Origin: Mesobacillus subterraneus
GTDB lineage: Bacteria > Bacillota > Bacilli > Bacillales > Cytobacillaceae
Assembly: GCF_020524355.2 (NCBI RefSeq)
Contig: NZ_CP129019.1
Location: 3,410,001 to 3,474,000, forward strand
Length of the DNA stretch: 64,000 nucleotides
Direction of reading: 5' to 3'
In this document: in pieces, positions 1 to 8,126 of the stretch
Position numbering within the stretch: position 1 is the stretch's first letter
Layout of the letters: every line of letters begins with the position of its first letter
Notes under the pieces: generated by a model
Databases searched by the model: none
What the model saw: only the letters and a program-made list of their open reading frames with translations
Told to the model about the DNA's origin: nothing
Program-made: the position numbers and the translations under genes

Positions 1-1
1 T

Positions 2-679
2 TTACAGGCTGCCAAAGCATCCGAAAGCGGCTCAGTTAAAATCAACGAGCTTCAGGGCGACATGCAAGAGCTTGCCGCTTCGATTTCCGAGCTAAGCCAG
101 ACATTCTCCATGCTCACAAAGAAAATCGAGGAAACGAACGGCTTCATCGTCAACATCCGCAACATCACAGAGCAAACGAATCTGCTTGCCCTCAATGCCT
201 CGATTGAAGCCGCCCGTGCCGGAGAGGCTGGCAAAGGATTCTCAGTCGTTGCCAATGAAATCCGTAAGCTTGCGGAAATGACAAAAGAAACTGCCATCCA
301 GATTACCGAAAACCTTACTGCAGTAAATGAAACAAACTCTGCAGCGCTTGAGAAAATGAACGACAGCAGCGAAAAGCTTACAGAAAGCCGTTCCGCTGTT
401 GAAGAGGTTTCCGGCTTCTTCGCAGAAGTCAGCGGAACACTCCGTGAGTTGACGAACCAATTCGGCCAATTCGAATTAACTGTCAGCGATGTCAAAAACC
501 AGACAGGCGATGTCGAAGCCTCAACACGCGAGCTGGCTGCCATTATCGAACAGGCAACCGCAGGCCTTGAGGAAATGAATGCAACGATCGAAACATTGAA
601 CGACGATAACGAGACAATCGCAGCATACGTAAGCCAAACAGCTGCAGCTGCAGAAAAAATCAAAACGCTCGGTGCCTAA
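2..679 (+). CDS. Methyl-accepting chemotaxis protein, C-terminal part (5' end outside window)
   Basis: The frame is open from the window edge to TAA at 677-679 and gives about 225 residues of a cytoplasmic chemoreceptor signalling domain. The conserved hairpin tip is visible ([18 protein letters not shown], then [16 protein letters not shown]), flanked by long heptad-rich helices. In this family the tip contacts CheA and CheW and the flanking helices are adaptation regions. Sensor and membrane segments lie outside the window, so the ligand is unknown and a soluble receptor cannot be excluded. A terminator follows after the repeat block. Confidence 0.93.
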   Translation, partial: LQAAKASESGSVKINELQGDMQELAASISELSQTFSMLTKKIEETNGFIVNIRNITEQTNLLALNASIEAARAGEAGKGFSVVANEIRKLAEMTKETAIQITENLTAVNETNSAALEKMNDSSEKLTESRSAVEEVSGFFAEVSGTLRELTNQFGQFELTVSDVKNQTGDVEASTRELAAIIEQATAGLEEMNATIETLNDDNETIAAYVSQTAAAAEKIKTLGA

Positions 680-682
680 TAA

Positions 683-1174
683 GAAAAGCGCAAGCGCCTT
701 GTTCAGCCCCGACAAGCGCTGGAGGGCCGACCAGTGAAGTCGTTCTTTGACTTCACCTGAACGGACCGAAGCGTCTCGAGGGGCTAGGCGCTGGAGCTGG
801 ACAATGAAAAGCGCAAGCGCCTTGTTCAGCCCCGACAAGCGCTGGAGGGCCGACCAGTGAAGTCGTTCTTTGACTTCACCTGAACGGACCGAAGCGTCTC
901 GAGGGGCTAGGCGCTGGAGCTGGACAATGAAAAGCGCAAGCGCCTTGTTCAGCCCCGACAAGCGCTGGAGGGCCGACCAGTGAAGTCGTTCTTTGACTTC
1001 ACCTGAGCGGACCGAAGCGTCTCGAGGGGCTAGGCGCTGGAGCTGGACAATGAAAAGCGCAAGCGCCTTGTTCAGCCCCGACAAGCGCTGGAGGGCCGAC
1101 CAGTGAAGTCGTTCTTTGACTTCACCTGAGCGGACCGAAGCGTCTCGAGGGGCTAGGCGCTGGAGCTGGACAAT
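683..1174. repeat. Four tandem copies of a 123-bp intergenic repeat
   Basis: Copies start at 683, 806, 929 and 1052 and are almost identical; one A/G difference separates the first two from the last two. Each unit begins GAAAAGCGCAAGCGCC and ends GGCGCTGGAGCTGGACAAT, so its ends are partly complementary. Inside is a perfect 8-bp hairpin, GTGAAGTC and GACTTCAC around a 7-base loop. A diverged copy lies at 7489-7643 and a remnant at 1261-1306. It looks like a dispersed, structured intergenic element of the kind found in many Bacillaceae. 123 bp is 41 codons, so an artefactual reading frame runs through the array. Confidence 0.9.
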
Positions 1175-1204
1175 TCTCGAAGTGACGATTTTATACTTAC
1201 TAAT

Positions 1205-1248
1205 AACTCAAGGGCCAGGCTGGATTTCCCCGCCTGGCCCTTTCACTT
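1205..1248 (+). terminator. Intrinsic terminator downstream of the chemoreceptor gene
   Basis: A perfect 10-bp stem AGGGCCAGGC (1211-1220) and GCCTGGCCCT (1232-1241) is followed by a T-rich stretch. The repeat array lies between the stop codon and this hairpin. Confidence 0.75.
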
Positions 1249-1260
1249 TACTTTATTATC

Positions 1261-1306
1261 TGTCTAGCTCCAGCACCGGTCGTAGCTGACCGAGGCATTT
1301 GCGCTA
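1261..1306. repeat. Degenerate fragment of the 123-bp repeat
   Basis: TGTCTAGCTCCAGC at 1261 is nearly the reverse complement of the repeat end (GCTGGAGCTGGACA). GCATTTGCGCT at 1296 resembles the other end in reverse. It looks like an internally deleted, inverted copy. Confidence 0.5.
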
Positions 1307-1309
1307 TTC

Positions 1310-1684
1310 TTATAGAAGCTTCTTTTCAATTTTTCGTTCGTAATTTTTAAACAAGGAGGAATTGGTTTTAGCACCCCGGCTCGACATGATTTTATTGTAC
1401 CGAAGAAGCTTCTGGCTTAGTTCCTGGTTCAGCTTGTCTTTTTCCTCTGGATTCTCACATGTGCGGATCAAGTCCTCGATTGACATCACTTCCTGCCGTA
1501 GCCGCTGTTCCTCTGGGGAGAAGCCGGCATTTTTCATCATCTTGTAAGCCATCCTCAGTTCCTCTGGCACGGCTGACATATCTTCCAGGTTTAACGGTTT
1601 CCCGTAGCCAGGCAAATTTTCAAACTCTCCGTCCTTATAAGCACGCTTGATTCGATCCTCTGACACCACCATTGAAAAATCCAT
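1310..1684 (-). CDS. DUF1992 family protein (DnaJ-homologue C28-like domain)
   Basis: A 124-residue soluble protein with the DUF1992 signature near its start: IKRAYKDGEFENLPGYGKPL, followed by a charged helical region. The family is widespread in bacteria and resembles the conserved domain of eukaryotic DNAJC28; no biochemical role is established. I chose ATG at 1684 rather than the in-frame GTG at 1693 because a GGAG Shine-Dalgarno sits about 9 bases upstream of the ATG and would overlap the GTG. It appears monocistronic. Confidence 0.8.
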   Translation of the reverse strand: MDFSMVVSEDRIKRAYKDGEFENLPGYGKPLNLEDMSAVPEELRMAYKMMKNAGFSPEEQRLRQEVMSIEDLIRTCENPEEKDKLNQELSQKLLRYNKIMSSRGAKTNSSLFKNYERKIEKKLL

Positions 1685-2022
1685 CTGAACCACTCCAGTC
1701 CATTATTTTCAACATTTCTACTATCATTATATTACTTAAATCCAGTATTTTCTAATTTTAGCAGGGGTAAAAGCTCTTTTCTCAAACTTTGTTGCTATTG
1801 AAACAAAATTAGATTTAATTACCCTATGTCCTAAAAGTCGACGCTTCTTATGAGAAAAAGAATGCAAACTGAATACCGACCTGCAAAAATGATATTTTCC
1901 ACGTTAATAATCGGCTTTAAACAGCCTTGGCAAAAAATATTTTATCGCGCTAAAGGTTTAAAGAGTTAGCAAGCAGGTTATTTATTATGTAAAAATAATT
2001 TCACATCAAGGGGTGTCAACGA
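1685..2022. other. Intergenic region between divergent genes, no gene seen
   Basis: 338 AT-rich bases separate the DUF1992 gene from the symporter. They must hold both promoters, but I see no -35/-10 pair good enough to name. A Shine-Dalgarno (AAGGGGTG) lies just before 2023. Confidence 0.5.
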
Positions 2023-3831
2023 ATGATTATTGGGGGTATTGGTTTCACTCTGATTTCAGCCGCTTTTTTCATGGGGCTGGTCGCCTGGTATTCTTATACA
2101 AAAACGAAAGGCGAAGTCAGTGATTCCGCAGGCTATTTTTTAGCAGGTCGAGGACTGACGGGCACATTTATTGCCGGTTCTTTGCTGCTCACAAACCTTT
2201 CTGCTGAACAGCTGGTTGGGCTGAATGGACAAGCTTACAGAACCAATCTGTCCAACATGGCATGGGAGGTCACCGCTGCTTTCGCAATTATCATCATGAC
2301 CACCTACCTGCTTCCAAAATATTTAGATGGGAATTTCACCACACTTCCTGAGTTTCTAAGCAAGCGTTTTGATGAAGGTGTCAGACAATATACCGTTCTC
2401 CTATTTATGCTAGGATACATACTCGTTACCGCACCATCCATGCTGTATTCAGGCGCCCTTGCCGTATTGCAGCTATTCAACGTTCCTGAACTGTTTGGAA
2501 TTTCCTATGAAGCTTCCGTCTGGATCGTCATCTGGACCATCGGAATCATAGGGGCCATTTATGCGATTTTCGGCGGCCTTAAAGCAGTTGCAATTTCTGA
2601 TACGTTAAATGGTTTTGGTTTGATCATCATCGGTCTGCTCGTGCCGATCCTTGGCTTAATAGCCTTGGGGGACGGCAATATTGGGGATGGGATGAAGCAA
2701 ATAGCCACTACCAATACTGAAAAAATGAATTCGATCGGAACAGAGAAAGATTCTGTACCGTTTGGAACGATTTTCACCGGAATGATTTTCGCAAATCTTT
2801 TCTACTGGGCTTCCAACCAATATGTCATCCAGCGAACTCTTGGAGCAAAAAATCTTGCCGAGGGGCAGAAAGGCGTTTTGATTTCTGGTTTCTACAAGCT
2901 GCTGGTGCCGCTGACAATGATGATTCCGGGTGTTATCGCCTTTCATATGTATGGAGATGGCTTGAAGTCAGTCGACCTCGCCTACCCGGCATTAATATCT
3001 GATGTATTGCCGAACTGGATGTCAGGATTCTTCCTTGCCGTCCTGCTAGGTGCCGTTTTAAGTTCATTCAATTCATTATTAAACAGCGCCTCAACGATGT
3101 TTGCTCTCGACATATACAAAGCACGCTTCAACCGTGAAGCAGATGATCGGAAACTAATATCCGTCAGCAAAATCGCTGGTACACTTCTTGCGATCGTCTC
3201 ATTGTGTATCGCACCACTATTGATGAACGCACCTGAAGGACTATGGGATTTAATCAGAAGATTCACAGGCTTCTTCAACATCCCAATCATTGCAATTTTG
3301 CTGGTGGGGATATTTTCAAAACGAGTCCCGTCCATTGCAGCCAAAGTTGTGATCATTTTCCACGTCATCACTTACTATATGCTCGTCTGGGGTACACAGC
3401 ATCTGTTCAATTTCGTTGTTCCAATCCATTTCATCCACATTTATGCAATCCTGTTCGTGGTTGAAGTCGCCATCATGGTTGGGATCGGATTTTGGAAGCC
3501 AAGAACGACGCCATATACCTTCCGCTCCGAAGCAGCTGTCGACATGGTGCCATGGAAATACACATTGCCTGTATCTGTGATCCTTCTTGCGCTTGTTGCC
3601 TTCCTGTACGTGGTGTTCTCTCCAATCGGTTTGGCGTACGCGGGGGGTTATGTTTCACCAGCTTTTTGGCCAATCACTCTTGGAATACTAGCAGTTACAA
3701 TCACCTTGTCATTCGTAGCGGTTAAAAAGTGGAACAAAACCTATGCTCGGTATTTGAAAAGTGAGAATGCAATAAAAGAAACAAAAAGTAGCCCAACAAC
3801 AGAGCTCCAGCCGACTATGTACAAATTTTAA
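2023..3831 (+). CDS. Sodium:solute symporter (SSS family, YidK/SGLT-like)
   Basis: 602 residues with about 14 hydrophobic segments. The start shows the SSS signature: GYFLAGRGL around residues 38-46, then LTNLSAEQLVGLNGQAY, which is close to E. coli YidK and the SLC5/SGLT branch. Such proteins couple Na+ entry to uptake of sugars or other small organic solutes; the substrate cannot be read from sequence. The ATG follows AAGGGGTG. The C-terminus is a short charged cytoplasmic tail. The gene stands alone and ends at a strong terminator, so it is probably a single-gene transcript. Confidence 0.9.
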   Translation: MIIGGIGFTLISAAFFMGLVAWYSYTKTKGEVSDSAGYFLAGRGLTGTFIAGSLLLTNLSAEQLVGLNGQAYRTNLSNMAWEVTAAFAIIIMTTYLLPKYLDGNFTTLPEFLSKRFDEGVRQYTVLLFMLGYILVTAPSMLYSGALAVLQLFNVPELFGISYEASVWIVIWTIGIIGAIYAIFGGLKAVAISDTLNGFGLIIIGLLVPILGLIALGDGNIGDGMKQIATTNTEKMNSIGTEKDSVPFGTIFTGMIFANLFYWASNQYVIQRTLGAKNLAEGQKGVLISGFYKLLVPLTMMIPGVIAFHMYGDGLKSVDLAYPALISDVLPNWMSGFFLAVLLGAVLSSFNSLLNSASTMFALDIYKARFNREADDRKLISVSKIAGTLLAIVSLCIAPLLMNAPEGLWDLIRRFTGFFNIPIIAILLVGIFSKRVPSIAAKVVIIFHVITYYMLVWGTQHLFNFVVPIHFIHIYAILFVVEVAIMVGIGFWKPRTTPYTFRSEAAVDMVPWKYTLPVSVILLALVAFLYVVFSPIGLAYAGGYVSPAFWPITLGILAVTITLSFVAVKKWNKTYARYLKSENAIKETKSSPTTELQPTMYKF

Positions 3832-3837
3832 TCATTA

Positions 3838-3880
3838 ACAAAGACCTATTAGATTTCTGATCTAATAGGTCTTTTTTTTC
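3838..3880 (+). terminator. Intrinsic terminator of the symporter gene
   Basis: AAGACCTATTAGAT (3841-3854) pairs perfectly with ATCTAATAGGTCTT (3860-3873) and is followed by a run of eight T. Confidence 0.92.
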
Positions 3881-3910
3881 ACTCTTTTCATCGGTAAGAA
3901 ACTATTATGA

Positions 3911-4105
3911 GATATTTCGCTTCTGTCTTGACTTGAAATGTCCATTAAACCGCAGATACTAGATATTTCGCTCCTGATCTTGTTTTGAAATGTCCATTAA
4001 ACCGCAGATACTAGATATTTTGCTCCTAATCTTTTTCTGAAATGGCTATCCAACCCTTTTTATTAGACATTTCGCTTTTGATCTTTTCTTGAAATGTTTA
4101 TTAAT
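3911..4105. repeat. 52-bp tandem repeat, four degenerate copies
   Basis: GATATTTCGCT-type units begin at 3911, 3962, 4014 and 4066 (period 51-52). Each is followed by TTGAAATGTCCATTAA-like sequence. Copies 2 and 3 are most alike. No ORF runs through it and there are no unique spacers, so it is not a CRISPR. A different 52-bp array lies at about 50366-50573. Confidence 0.8.
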
Positions 4106-4145
4106 GTAATGCCTTTAACCTCTCCCGGCTGTTGCACTTTAACAG

Positions 4146-4176
4146 AAATAAAGCGTCTGGCTAACCAGACGCCTTT
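4146..4176 (-). terminator. Intrinsic terminator of cydAB
   Basis: GCGTCTGG (4153-4160) pairs with CCAGACGC (4165-4172) around a 4-base loop. On the - strand it is followed by TTTATTT. It lies a few bases beyond the cydB stop. Confidence 0.85.
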
Positions 4177-4178
4177 AA

Positions 4179-5207
4179 TTATTGATATCCCTTTGCGCTA
4201 TCTTTAAGAATCTTATCCTTAAATAGTGTGTAACTCCAGGACTGGTATACTATGATGATTGGCACGAAGATGGCCGCTACGATGAACATGATGGTCAGGT
4301 TGAGCTTGCTTCCCGCTGCATTAAAAAGGGTGAGGCTATAGGCATTGTCGATGCTGGATGGCAGCATGTTCGGAAACATTCCGACAAAGCCGAAGGCCAT
4401 TTTTGTAAAAATGGTCACGCAGACTGCCGTAAAGGCATAACCGATTTTCTTTTTAAAAATAAAGTAGGCTGATGCGAGCATCGCAGTCAATGCAATAACG
4501 GGTACAATCCAGAGGACTGGGTTTTCTGAGTAGTTGTTGAGCAATGGCGTCCTGTTCACAGTTGCCAGGAAAAATAGTGACAACATTGCGGGAGCCACTC
4601 CAGCTAAAATTTTGGAAAATCTGTATGCTCGTACCGCCGTTTGCCCAGCTGTCTTCAGCTGAATCCAAAGAGAGCCTGAAAGCAGGAACAAGGAGACAAA
4701 CAACCATCCTCCCAAAATGCCGTAGCCATTCAACAGGCTGAACAAATTGCCTTCATAGCCATTGGGGCCGATCAACAATCCGCGGTACAGGTTGGCGAAT
4801 GTCACCCCGAATAAAAATGCGATCAAGAAGCTCCCTGTGAAAAATCCCCATTTACACGTTGCCTGCCACAGCGGGTTGTCATCCTTATGCATGAATTCGA
4901 GTCCTATGGCTCGGATGAACAAGGCAATGAGCACCAGGAATAACGGCGTATACAAAAAGCTGAACATATCGGCATAGACAGCTGGAAAAGCTGCGAAAGT
5001 CGCTCCCCCAGCGGTAATCAACCAGACTTCATTCCCGCCCCAGAACGGACCGACTGCCTCCTGCAGCTGGTTGCGCTCCTGTCGGTTTTTCGCAATGAAC
5101 GGGAACAGCATTCCGGTCCCAAGAGTATAACCATCGAGGATAAAATAAACCGTCCAAATCAATCCCCACAAACCGAACCAGATGATTGCAAGTGTATCAT
5201 GAGACAT
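4179..5207 (-). CDS. cydB: Cytochrome bd quinol oxidase subunit II
   Basis: 342 residues with about nine transmembrane helices. The start shows the CydB hallmark FGLWGLIWTVYFILDGYTLG, and further on WGGNEVWLITAGGATFAAFP. With CydA it forms the high-affinity membrane oxidase that reduces O2 to water with electrons from menaquinol. The ATG overlaps the end of cydA by 11 bases and GGAGGCG precedes it, so the two are translated together. No cydCD assembly genes are adjacent. Confidence 0.95.
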   Translation of the reverse strand: MSHDTLAIIWFGLWGLIWTVYFILDGYTLGTGMLFPFIAKNRQERNQLQEAVGPFWGGNEVWLITAGGATFAAFPAVYADMFSFLYTPLFLVLIALFIRAIGLEFMHKDDNPLWQATCKWGFFTGSFLIAFLFGVTFANLYRGLLIGPNGYEGNLFSLLNGYGILGGWLFVSLFLLSGSLWIQLKTAGQTAVRAYRFSKILAGVAPAMLSLFFLATVNRTPLLNNYSENPVLWIVPVIALTAMLASAYFIFKKKIGYAFTAVCVTIFTKMAFGFVGMFPNMLPSSIDNAYSLTLFNAAGSKLNLTIMFIVAAIFVPIIIVYQSWSYTLFKDKILKDSAKGYQ

Positions 5208-6549
5208 GCTTCACGCCTCCTTCAAGACCATATTTAACCTCAGATTCAGGACCTTTTTTCGCGTATTTGATGATCAAGTAAACATCTGCTATCAAGAGAA
5301 CCGTATAGAAGATGACGAGCGCCGCCAAAGAGAAAACCACTTGGGACATAGCAATTGGCGATACCCCCTCCGATGTTTTCATCAATCCGTACACAACCCA
5401 CGGCTGCCTTCCTGCTTCTGCTACCATCCATCCAGCATTGATCGCGAGGTATGGAAGCAGCACAGAATAAAGGACCAACTTCAAGTACCGAGGTGAGTAC
5501 TCCAGTTTATTTTTCCGGTAAAGATACAAGCCGTACCAGGAAACCGCCAGAAAAAAGACTCCGAGTGCTACCATGACCCTGAATGCGTAAAAGACCAGTT
5601 CCACGTTCGGGCGTTCATCTTTAGGGATATCATTCAAACCAGTGACTTCCCCATCAAAAGAGTTAGTATAGAAGAAACTGCCCAGTTTCGGTATGCTGAT
5701 GGCCTCAAAAGCATTACGCTCGTTTTCCTGGTCGGGAATCTGGATCAGGTGGAATGGCATGTCCTTTTGTGTTTCCCAGACTGCCTCCATCGCTGCGCCT
5801 TTTGCCGGCTGCATTTTCGCTGCGAACACACCGGACTGGTGGCCGATGAATGGCGTCAAAGTTGCTGAAAACAGAGCCATCGCCAGACCGTACTTAAATG
5901 ACTTTTTATAAAATGCTGTTTCATTTTTCCTAAGCAGATGATAGGCACTGATCGCCATCATAAAGAATGCACCGACAATATAGGCACTAATAACTGTATG
6001 TACGAACATATACCAGGCATACGGATTGGTGACAAGCTCTGAAAAGCTTTCCAACTCGACACGGCCATTGTTCAGGACATAACCGACTGGATTTTGCATG
6101 AAACCATTTGCTGTGATAATCCAGAGTGCCGAAATATTCGTGCCTAGAGCCACCATCCAAATCGAAATCGCCCGCAGCTTCGGTGAGAATTTATCCTTGC
6201 CAAAAAGCCAGATGCCCATAAAGGTCGACTCAAGGAAAAAAGCGACCAGAGCTTCAATCGCAAGCGGCGATCCGAAAATATCTCCCATATACTTTGAGTA
6301 CTCGGACCAGTTCGTGCCGAATTGGAATTCCATCGTAATGCCGGTAATCACGCCAAGCACAAAGTTGATGGCAAACAATTTTCCCCAATAATCCGCCATC
6401 CGCTTATACGTTGGATCAAGAGTGCGCGCATACTTTGTTTCCATGATGGCGACGAGAATGACTAAACCAATCGTTAATGGAACAAATAAGAAGTGATAAA
6501 ACACAGTAACTGCAAACTGGATCCGACTTAATATCAGGACCTCTTCCAT
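5197..6549 (-). CDS. cydA: Cytochrome bd quinol oxidase subunit I
   Basis: 450 residues, multi-pass membrane protein. The family signature GWMVAEAGRQPWVVYG is present, with conserved helices VFYHFLFVPLTIG and HTVISAYIVGAFFM carrying likely haem-ligand histidines. The periplasmic Q loop is short, as in Gram-positive enzymes. It binds hemes b558, b595 and d and oxidises menaquinol. I placed the start at ATG 6549 rather than TTG 6552 because GGGAGG is well spaced from the ATG. It is the first gene of the cydAB unit, with Rex-like and Fnr-like sites upstream. Confidence 0.95.
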   Translation of the reverse strand: MEEVLILSRIQFAVTVFYHFLFVPLTIGLVILVAIMETKYARTLDPTYKRMADYWGKLFAINFVLGVITGITMEFQFGTNWSEYSKYMGDIFGSPLAIEALVAFFLESTFMGIWLFGKDKFSPKLRAISIWMVALGTNISALWIITANGFMQNPVGYVLNNGRVELESFSELVTNPYAWYMFVHTVISAYIVGAFFMMAISAYHLLRKNETAFYKKSFKYGLAMALFSATLTPFIGHQSGVFAAKMQPAKGAAMEAVWETQKDMPFHLIQIPDQENERNAFEAISIPKLGSFFYTNSFDGEVTGLNDIPKDERPNVELVFYAFRVMVALGVFFLAVSWYGLYLYRKNKLEYSPRYLKLVLYSVLLPYLAINAGWMVAEAGRQPWVVYGLMKTSEGVSPIAMSQVVFSLAALVIFYTVLLIADVYLIIKYAKKGPESEVKYGLEGGVKHVS

Positions 6550-6574
6550 CAATGGTTCCTCCCAAATCTTTAGT

Positions 6575-6592
6575 TTGTGAAAAAATTAACAT
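6575..6592. promoter_or_regulatory. Candidate Rex operator upstream of cydA
   Basis: TTGTGAAAAAATTAACAT matches the Bacillus Rex consensus TTGTGAAATAATTCACAA at 15 of 18 positions. It ends about 26 bases before the cydA ATG. Two more TTTGTGA half-site-like sequences lie at 6618 and 6651, fitting the multi-site Rex control known for B. subtilis cyd. Rex is an NADH/NAD+-sensing repressor. The assignment is by motif only. Confidence 0.6.
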
Positions 6593-6674
6593 AATGATAA
6601 TTCTATTTTAAAAAAACTTTGTGAGTAATATCGAAGATTTATGTAGAGAATTTGTGACAATTTTATCCTTTCGG

Positions 6675-6690
6675 TGTGATGCTGGTCACA
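6675..6690. promoter_or_regulatory. CRP/FNR-type palindrome upstream of cydA
   Basis: TGTGATGCTGGTCACA is a perfect TGTGA-N6-TCACA palindrome, the form bound by Bacillus Fnr and by other CRP/FNR proteins. It lies about 126 bp upstream of the cydA start. Oxygen-linked activation is an inference. Confidence 0.5.
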
Positions 6691-6741
6691 GACAAAAATG
6701 ATCAGAATATGCCCCTGGTTCAGTATGGACCAGCGCTGAAA

Positions 6742-6773
6742 CTAAAAAAACAGGACCTGTTAACAGATCCTGA
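6742..6773 (-). terminator. Terminator of the peroxiredoxin gene
   Basis: On the - strand an imperfect hairpin, CAGGA at one end and TCCTG at the other with GTTAAC at the centre (6751-6772), is followed by seven T (6744-6750). Confidence 0.8.
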
Positions 6774-6777
6774 AGTG

Positions 6778-7392
6778 TTAAATATTACCTATATTTGAAG
6801 GGTCTGTACTGACTCCTTGCTGGCCGGGCACCCAGTTCGCCGGAACACCTTTGCCCGTTTGCTTGGCATATTCAAAAGCTTGGAGAATCCTTACGTGCTC
6901 AGGAAGGTTGCGGCGGCCGACATTCCCTGGATAAATCAGCTTCGCTCTGATGATTCCATCAGGATCTACGAATATTGATGCCCTGAAGCTAGCTCCTGTA
7001 GTCTCATCTAGAATCCTATAAGCCCGGCTAATTACCTGTGCCCTGTCACTTACCATTGGATACGTAACGTTCTTCAACGATGGTGAAGTCTCCTTAAAAA
7101 CCTTGTGAGAATAGACGCTGTCTGTGCTGACTGCCAGCAATTCAGCACCCAGTGCCTTTATAAAAGGGTAAACAGCGGCGACCGCCGCCAGTTCTGTAGG
7201 TCAGACAAAGGTGAAATCACTTGGGTAGAAAAATAAAATGACCCACTTGCCCCGATAATCCTCGAGGTTAATCTTCTTTATGTCACCATTAATCAACGCA
7301 TCTGCAGTAAATAGCGGAGCCTGGTCATCACGGCTTGCGCAAAAAACAGTCGGGCACTCTACCAAATCCTGAGCGTACAATTTATCGTCCAT
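6778..7392 (-). CDS. Peroxiredoxin (AhpC/TSA) with an in-frame TGA at the active-site position, probable selenoprotein
   Basis: 204 residues if TGA at 7203-7201 (codon 64) is read as selenocysteine. The frame is continuous on both sides. The motif reads [10 protein letters not shown][TGA][11 protein letters not shown], so the TGA replaces exactly the peroxidatic cysteine of FTFVCPTE. Downstream features are normal ([28 protein letters not shown]). A GC-rich hairpin with a GGUC loop follows the TGA at the distance expected of a bacterial SECIS. No VCP-type resolving cysteine is seen at the C-terminus; the only other cysteines are residues 13 and 18. Start ATG 7392 has AAAGGGA seven bases upstream. 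The enzyme would reduce peroxides with a reductant not encoded here. Without Sec insertion the product stops at 63 residues. Confidence 0.85.
7173..7190 (-). promoter_or_regulatory. Putative bacterial SECIS hairpin
   Basis: On the - strand UGGCGGC and GCCGCUG form a 7-bp stem (two G-U pairs) with a GGUC tetraloop at 7183-7180. The loop starts 18 bases after the TGA. In the E. coli fdhF SECIS the apical loop also contains GGUC at about 19 bases. Here the hairpin lies in the LAAVAA codons, which use GC-rich alanine codons that build the stem. Confidence 0.75.
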
Positions 7393-7488
7393 TTCAGCAT
7401 CCCTTTCATTCGTAAAATTTCTTCTATACAATCATATGCAGTTGATTTTTTATATTTCAGGTTACATCAGGAAAAACTACTTTGGATA

Positions 7489-7643
7489 AGAAAAGCGCAA
7501 GCGCCTTGGTTAGCTCCGACAAGCGCTGGAGGGCCTGACAGTGAAGTCGTTGTTTGACATCATTGGCAGGACCGAAACGTCTCGAGGAGTTAGGAGCCGC
7601 AGCTGGACAAGCGTCTCGAGGGGCTAGGCGCTGGAGCTGGACA
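7489..7643. repeat. Diverged single copy of the 123-bp repeat
   Basis: It begins AAAAGCGCAAGCGCC and ends GGCGCTGGAGCTGGACA like the array at 683-1174, but has many substitutions. The terminal segment GCGTCTCGAGG is partly duplicated. It sits upstream of the 54-residue gene. Confidence 0.85.
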
Positions 7644-7695
7644 CTAATCCAAGTGTCAAAAGCTTATACTTTTTAAAGTAAAGGAGGGTTCATGA

Positions 7696-7860
7696 ATGAG
7701 CAGAGGCAAAGAGTTCAACCACAAGAAAAAGGGCCATCCCGGAGACTTGCCTGCAGGTGCACTGAAAGCAAAGCGACCTGGGACAGAAGCGCAGGAAGAT
7801 GAGGAATTCCTCGTCGTCCAGGAAGCGTTCAAAAACCGTGTAGAGGAAGACGAAGTGTAA
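7696..7860 (+). CDS. Small hydrophilic protein, 54 aa
   Basis: Starts MSRGKEFNHKKKGHPG and ends in an acidic tail (NRVEEDEV). It is strongly charged, with no membrane segment or cysteines. A consensus AAGGAGGG lies 7 bases upstream and a terminator follows directly, so it is a small one-gene unit. The overlapping ATG at 7692 in another frame gives an implausible composition. Function unknown. Confidence 0.7.
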   Translation: MSRGKEFNHKKKGHPGDLPAGALKAKRPGTEAQEDEEFLVVQEAFKNRVEEDEV

Positions 7861-7867
7861 TGATTCT

Positions 7868-7900
7868 AGGACTCGGCTAATAAAAGCCGAGTTCTTTTTT
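7868..7900 (+). terminator. Intrinsic terminator of the 54-aa gene
   Basis: ACTCGGCT (7871-7878) and AGCCGAGT (7885-7892) are followed by TCTTTTTT. Confidence 0.88.
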
Positions 7901-7987
7901 GATTGAAACTTTTTCCTGAGGGAATCGTATATGTAGTTATTCACAGCTTTTTAACAGCCGGACATAAAAATTGAGGAGGAATAAAAT

Positions 7988-8089
7988 ATGATCGTAACTA
8001 CAACTTCGACATTGCAGGGAAAGGAAGTTGAGAAATATCTAGGAATAGTCTCCGGGGAAGCGATTATATTAAAAAGCAAATGTTTGTAA
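7988..8089 (+). pseudogene. 5' fragment of a DUF74 (YbjQ/UPF0145) gene cut by the prophage
   Basis: Starts MIVTTTSTLQGKEVEKYLG, then IVSGEAI, which is the DUF74 N-terminus. It then runs into prophage DNA and stops after seven foreign residues. The rest of the gene is at 43447-43704; joined at SGEAI the two give a normal DUF74 protein of about 105 residues. GAGGAGG precedes the ATG, so the native signals remain here. DUF74 proteins form pentamers; their role is unclear. Confidence 0.92.
8051..8067. other. attL core
   Basis: TCCGGGGAAGC-G-ATTAT matches 43450-43466 (TCCGGGGAAGC-C-ATTAT) at 16 of 17 positions. It lies where DUF74 coding changes to foreign sequence. The short, slightly imperfect core fits a large serine recombinase. 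Confidence 0.85.
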
Positions 8090-8126
8090 TGGGGATAACA
8101 TGTGGATGAATCAGATAATTCACTAA

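Noticed and set aside
521..1084. Reverse-strand ORF with three 41-residue repeats
   Set aside because: It is only the 123-bp DNA repeat read through because 123 is a multiple of three; it overlaps the chemoreceptor and has no ribosome site.
3911..4105. CRISPR-like direct repeats
   Set aside because: Copies are directly joined with no unique spacers, no conserved short repeat and no cas genes; the same holds for the arrays at 50366 and 57890.
7690..7944. Minus-strand ORF of 84 codons
   Set aside because: It is antisense to the 54-residue gene, which has a consensus ribosome site and its own terminator.
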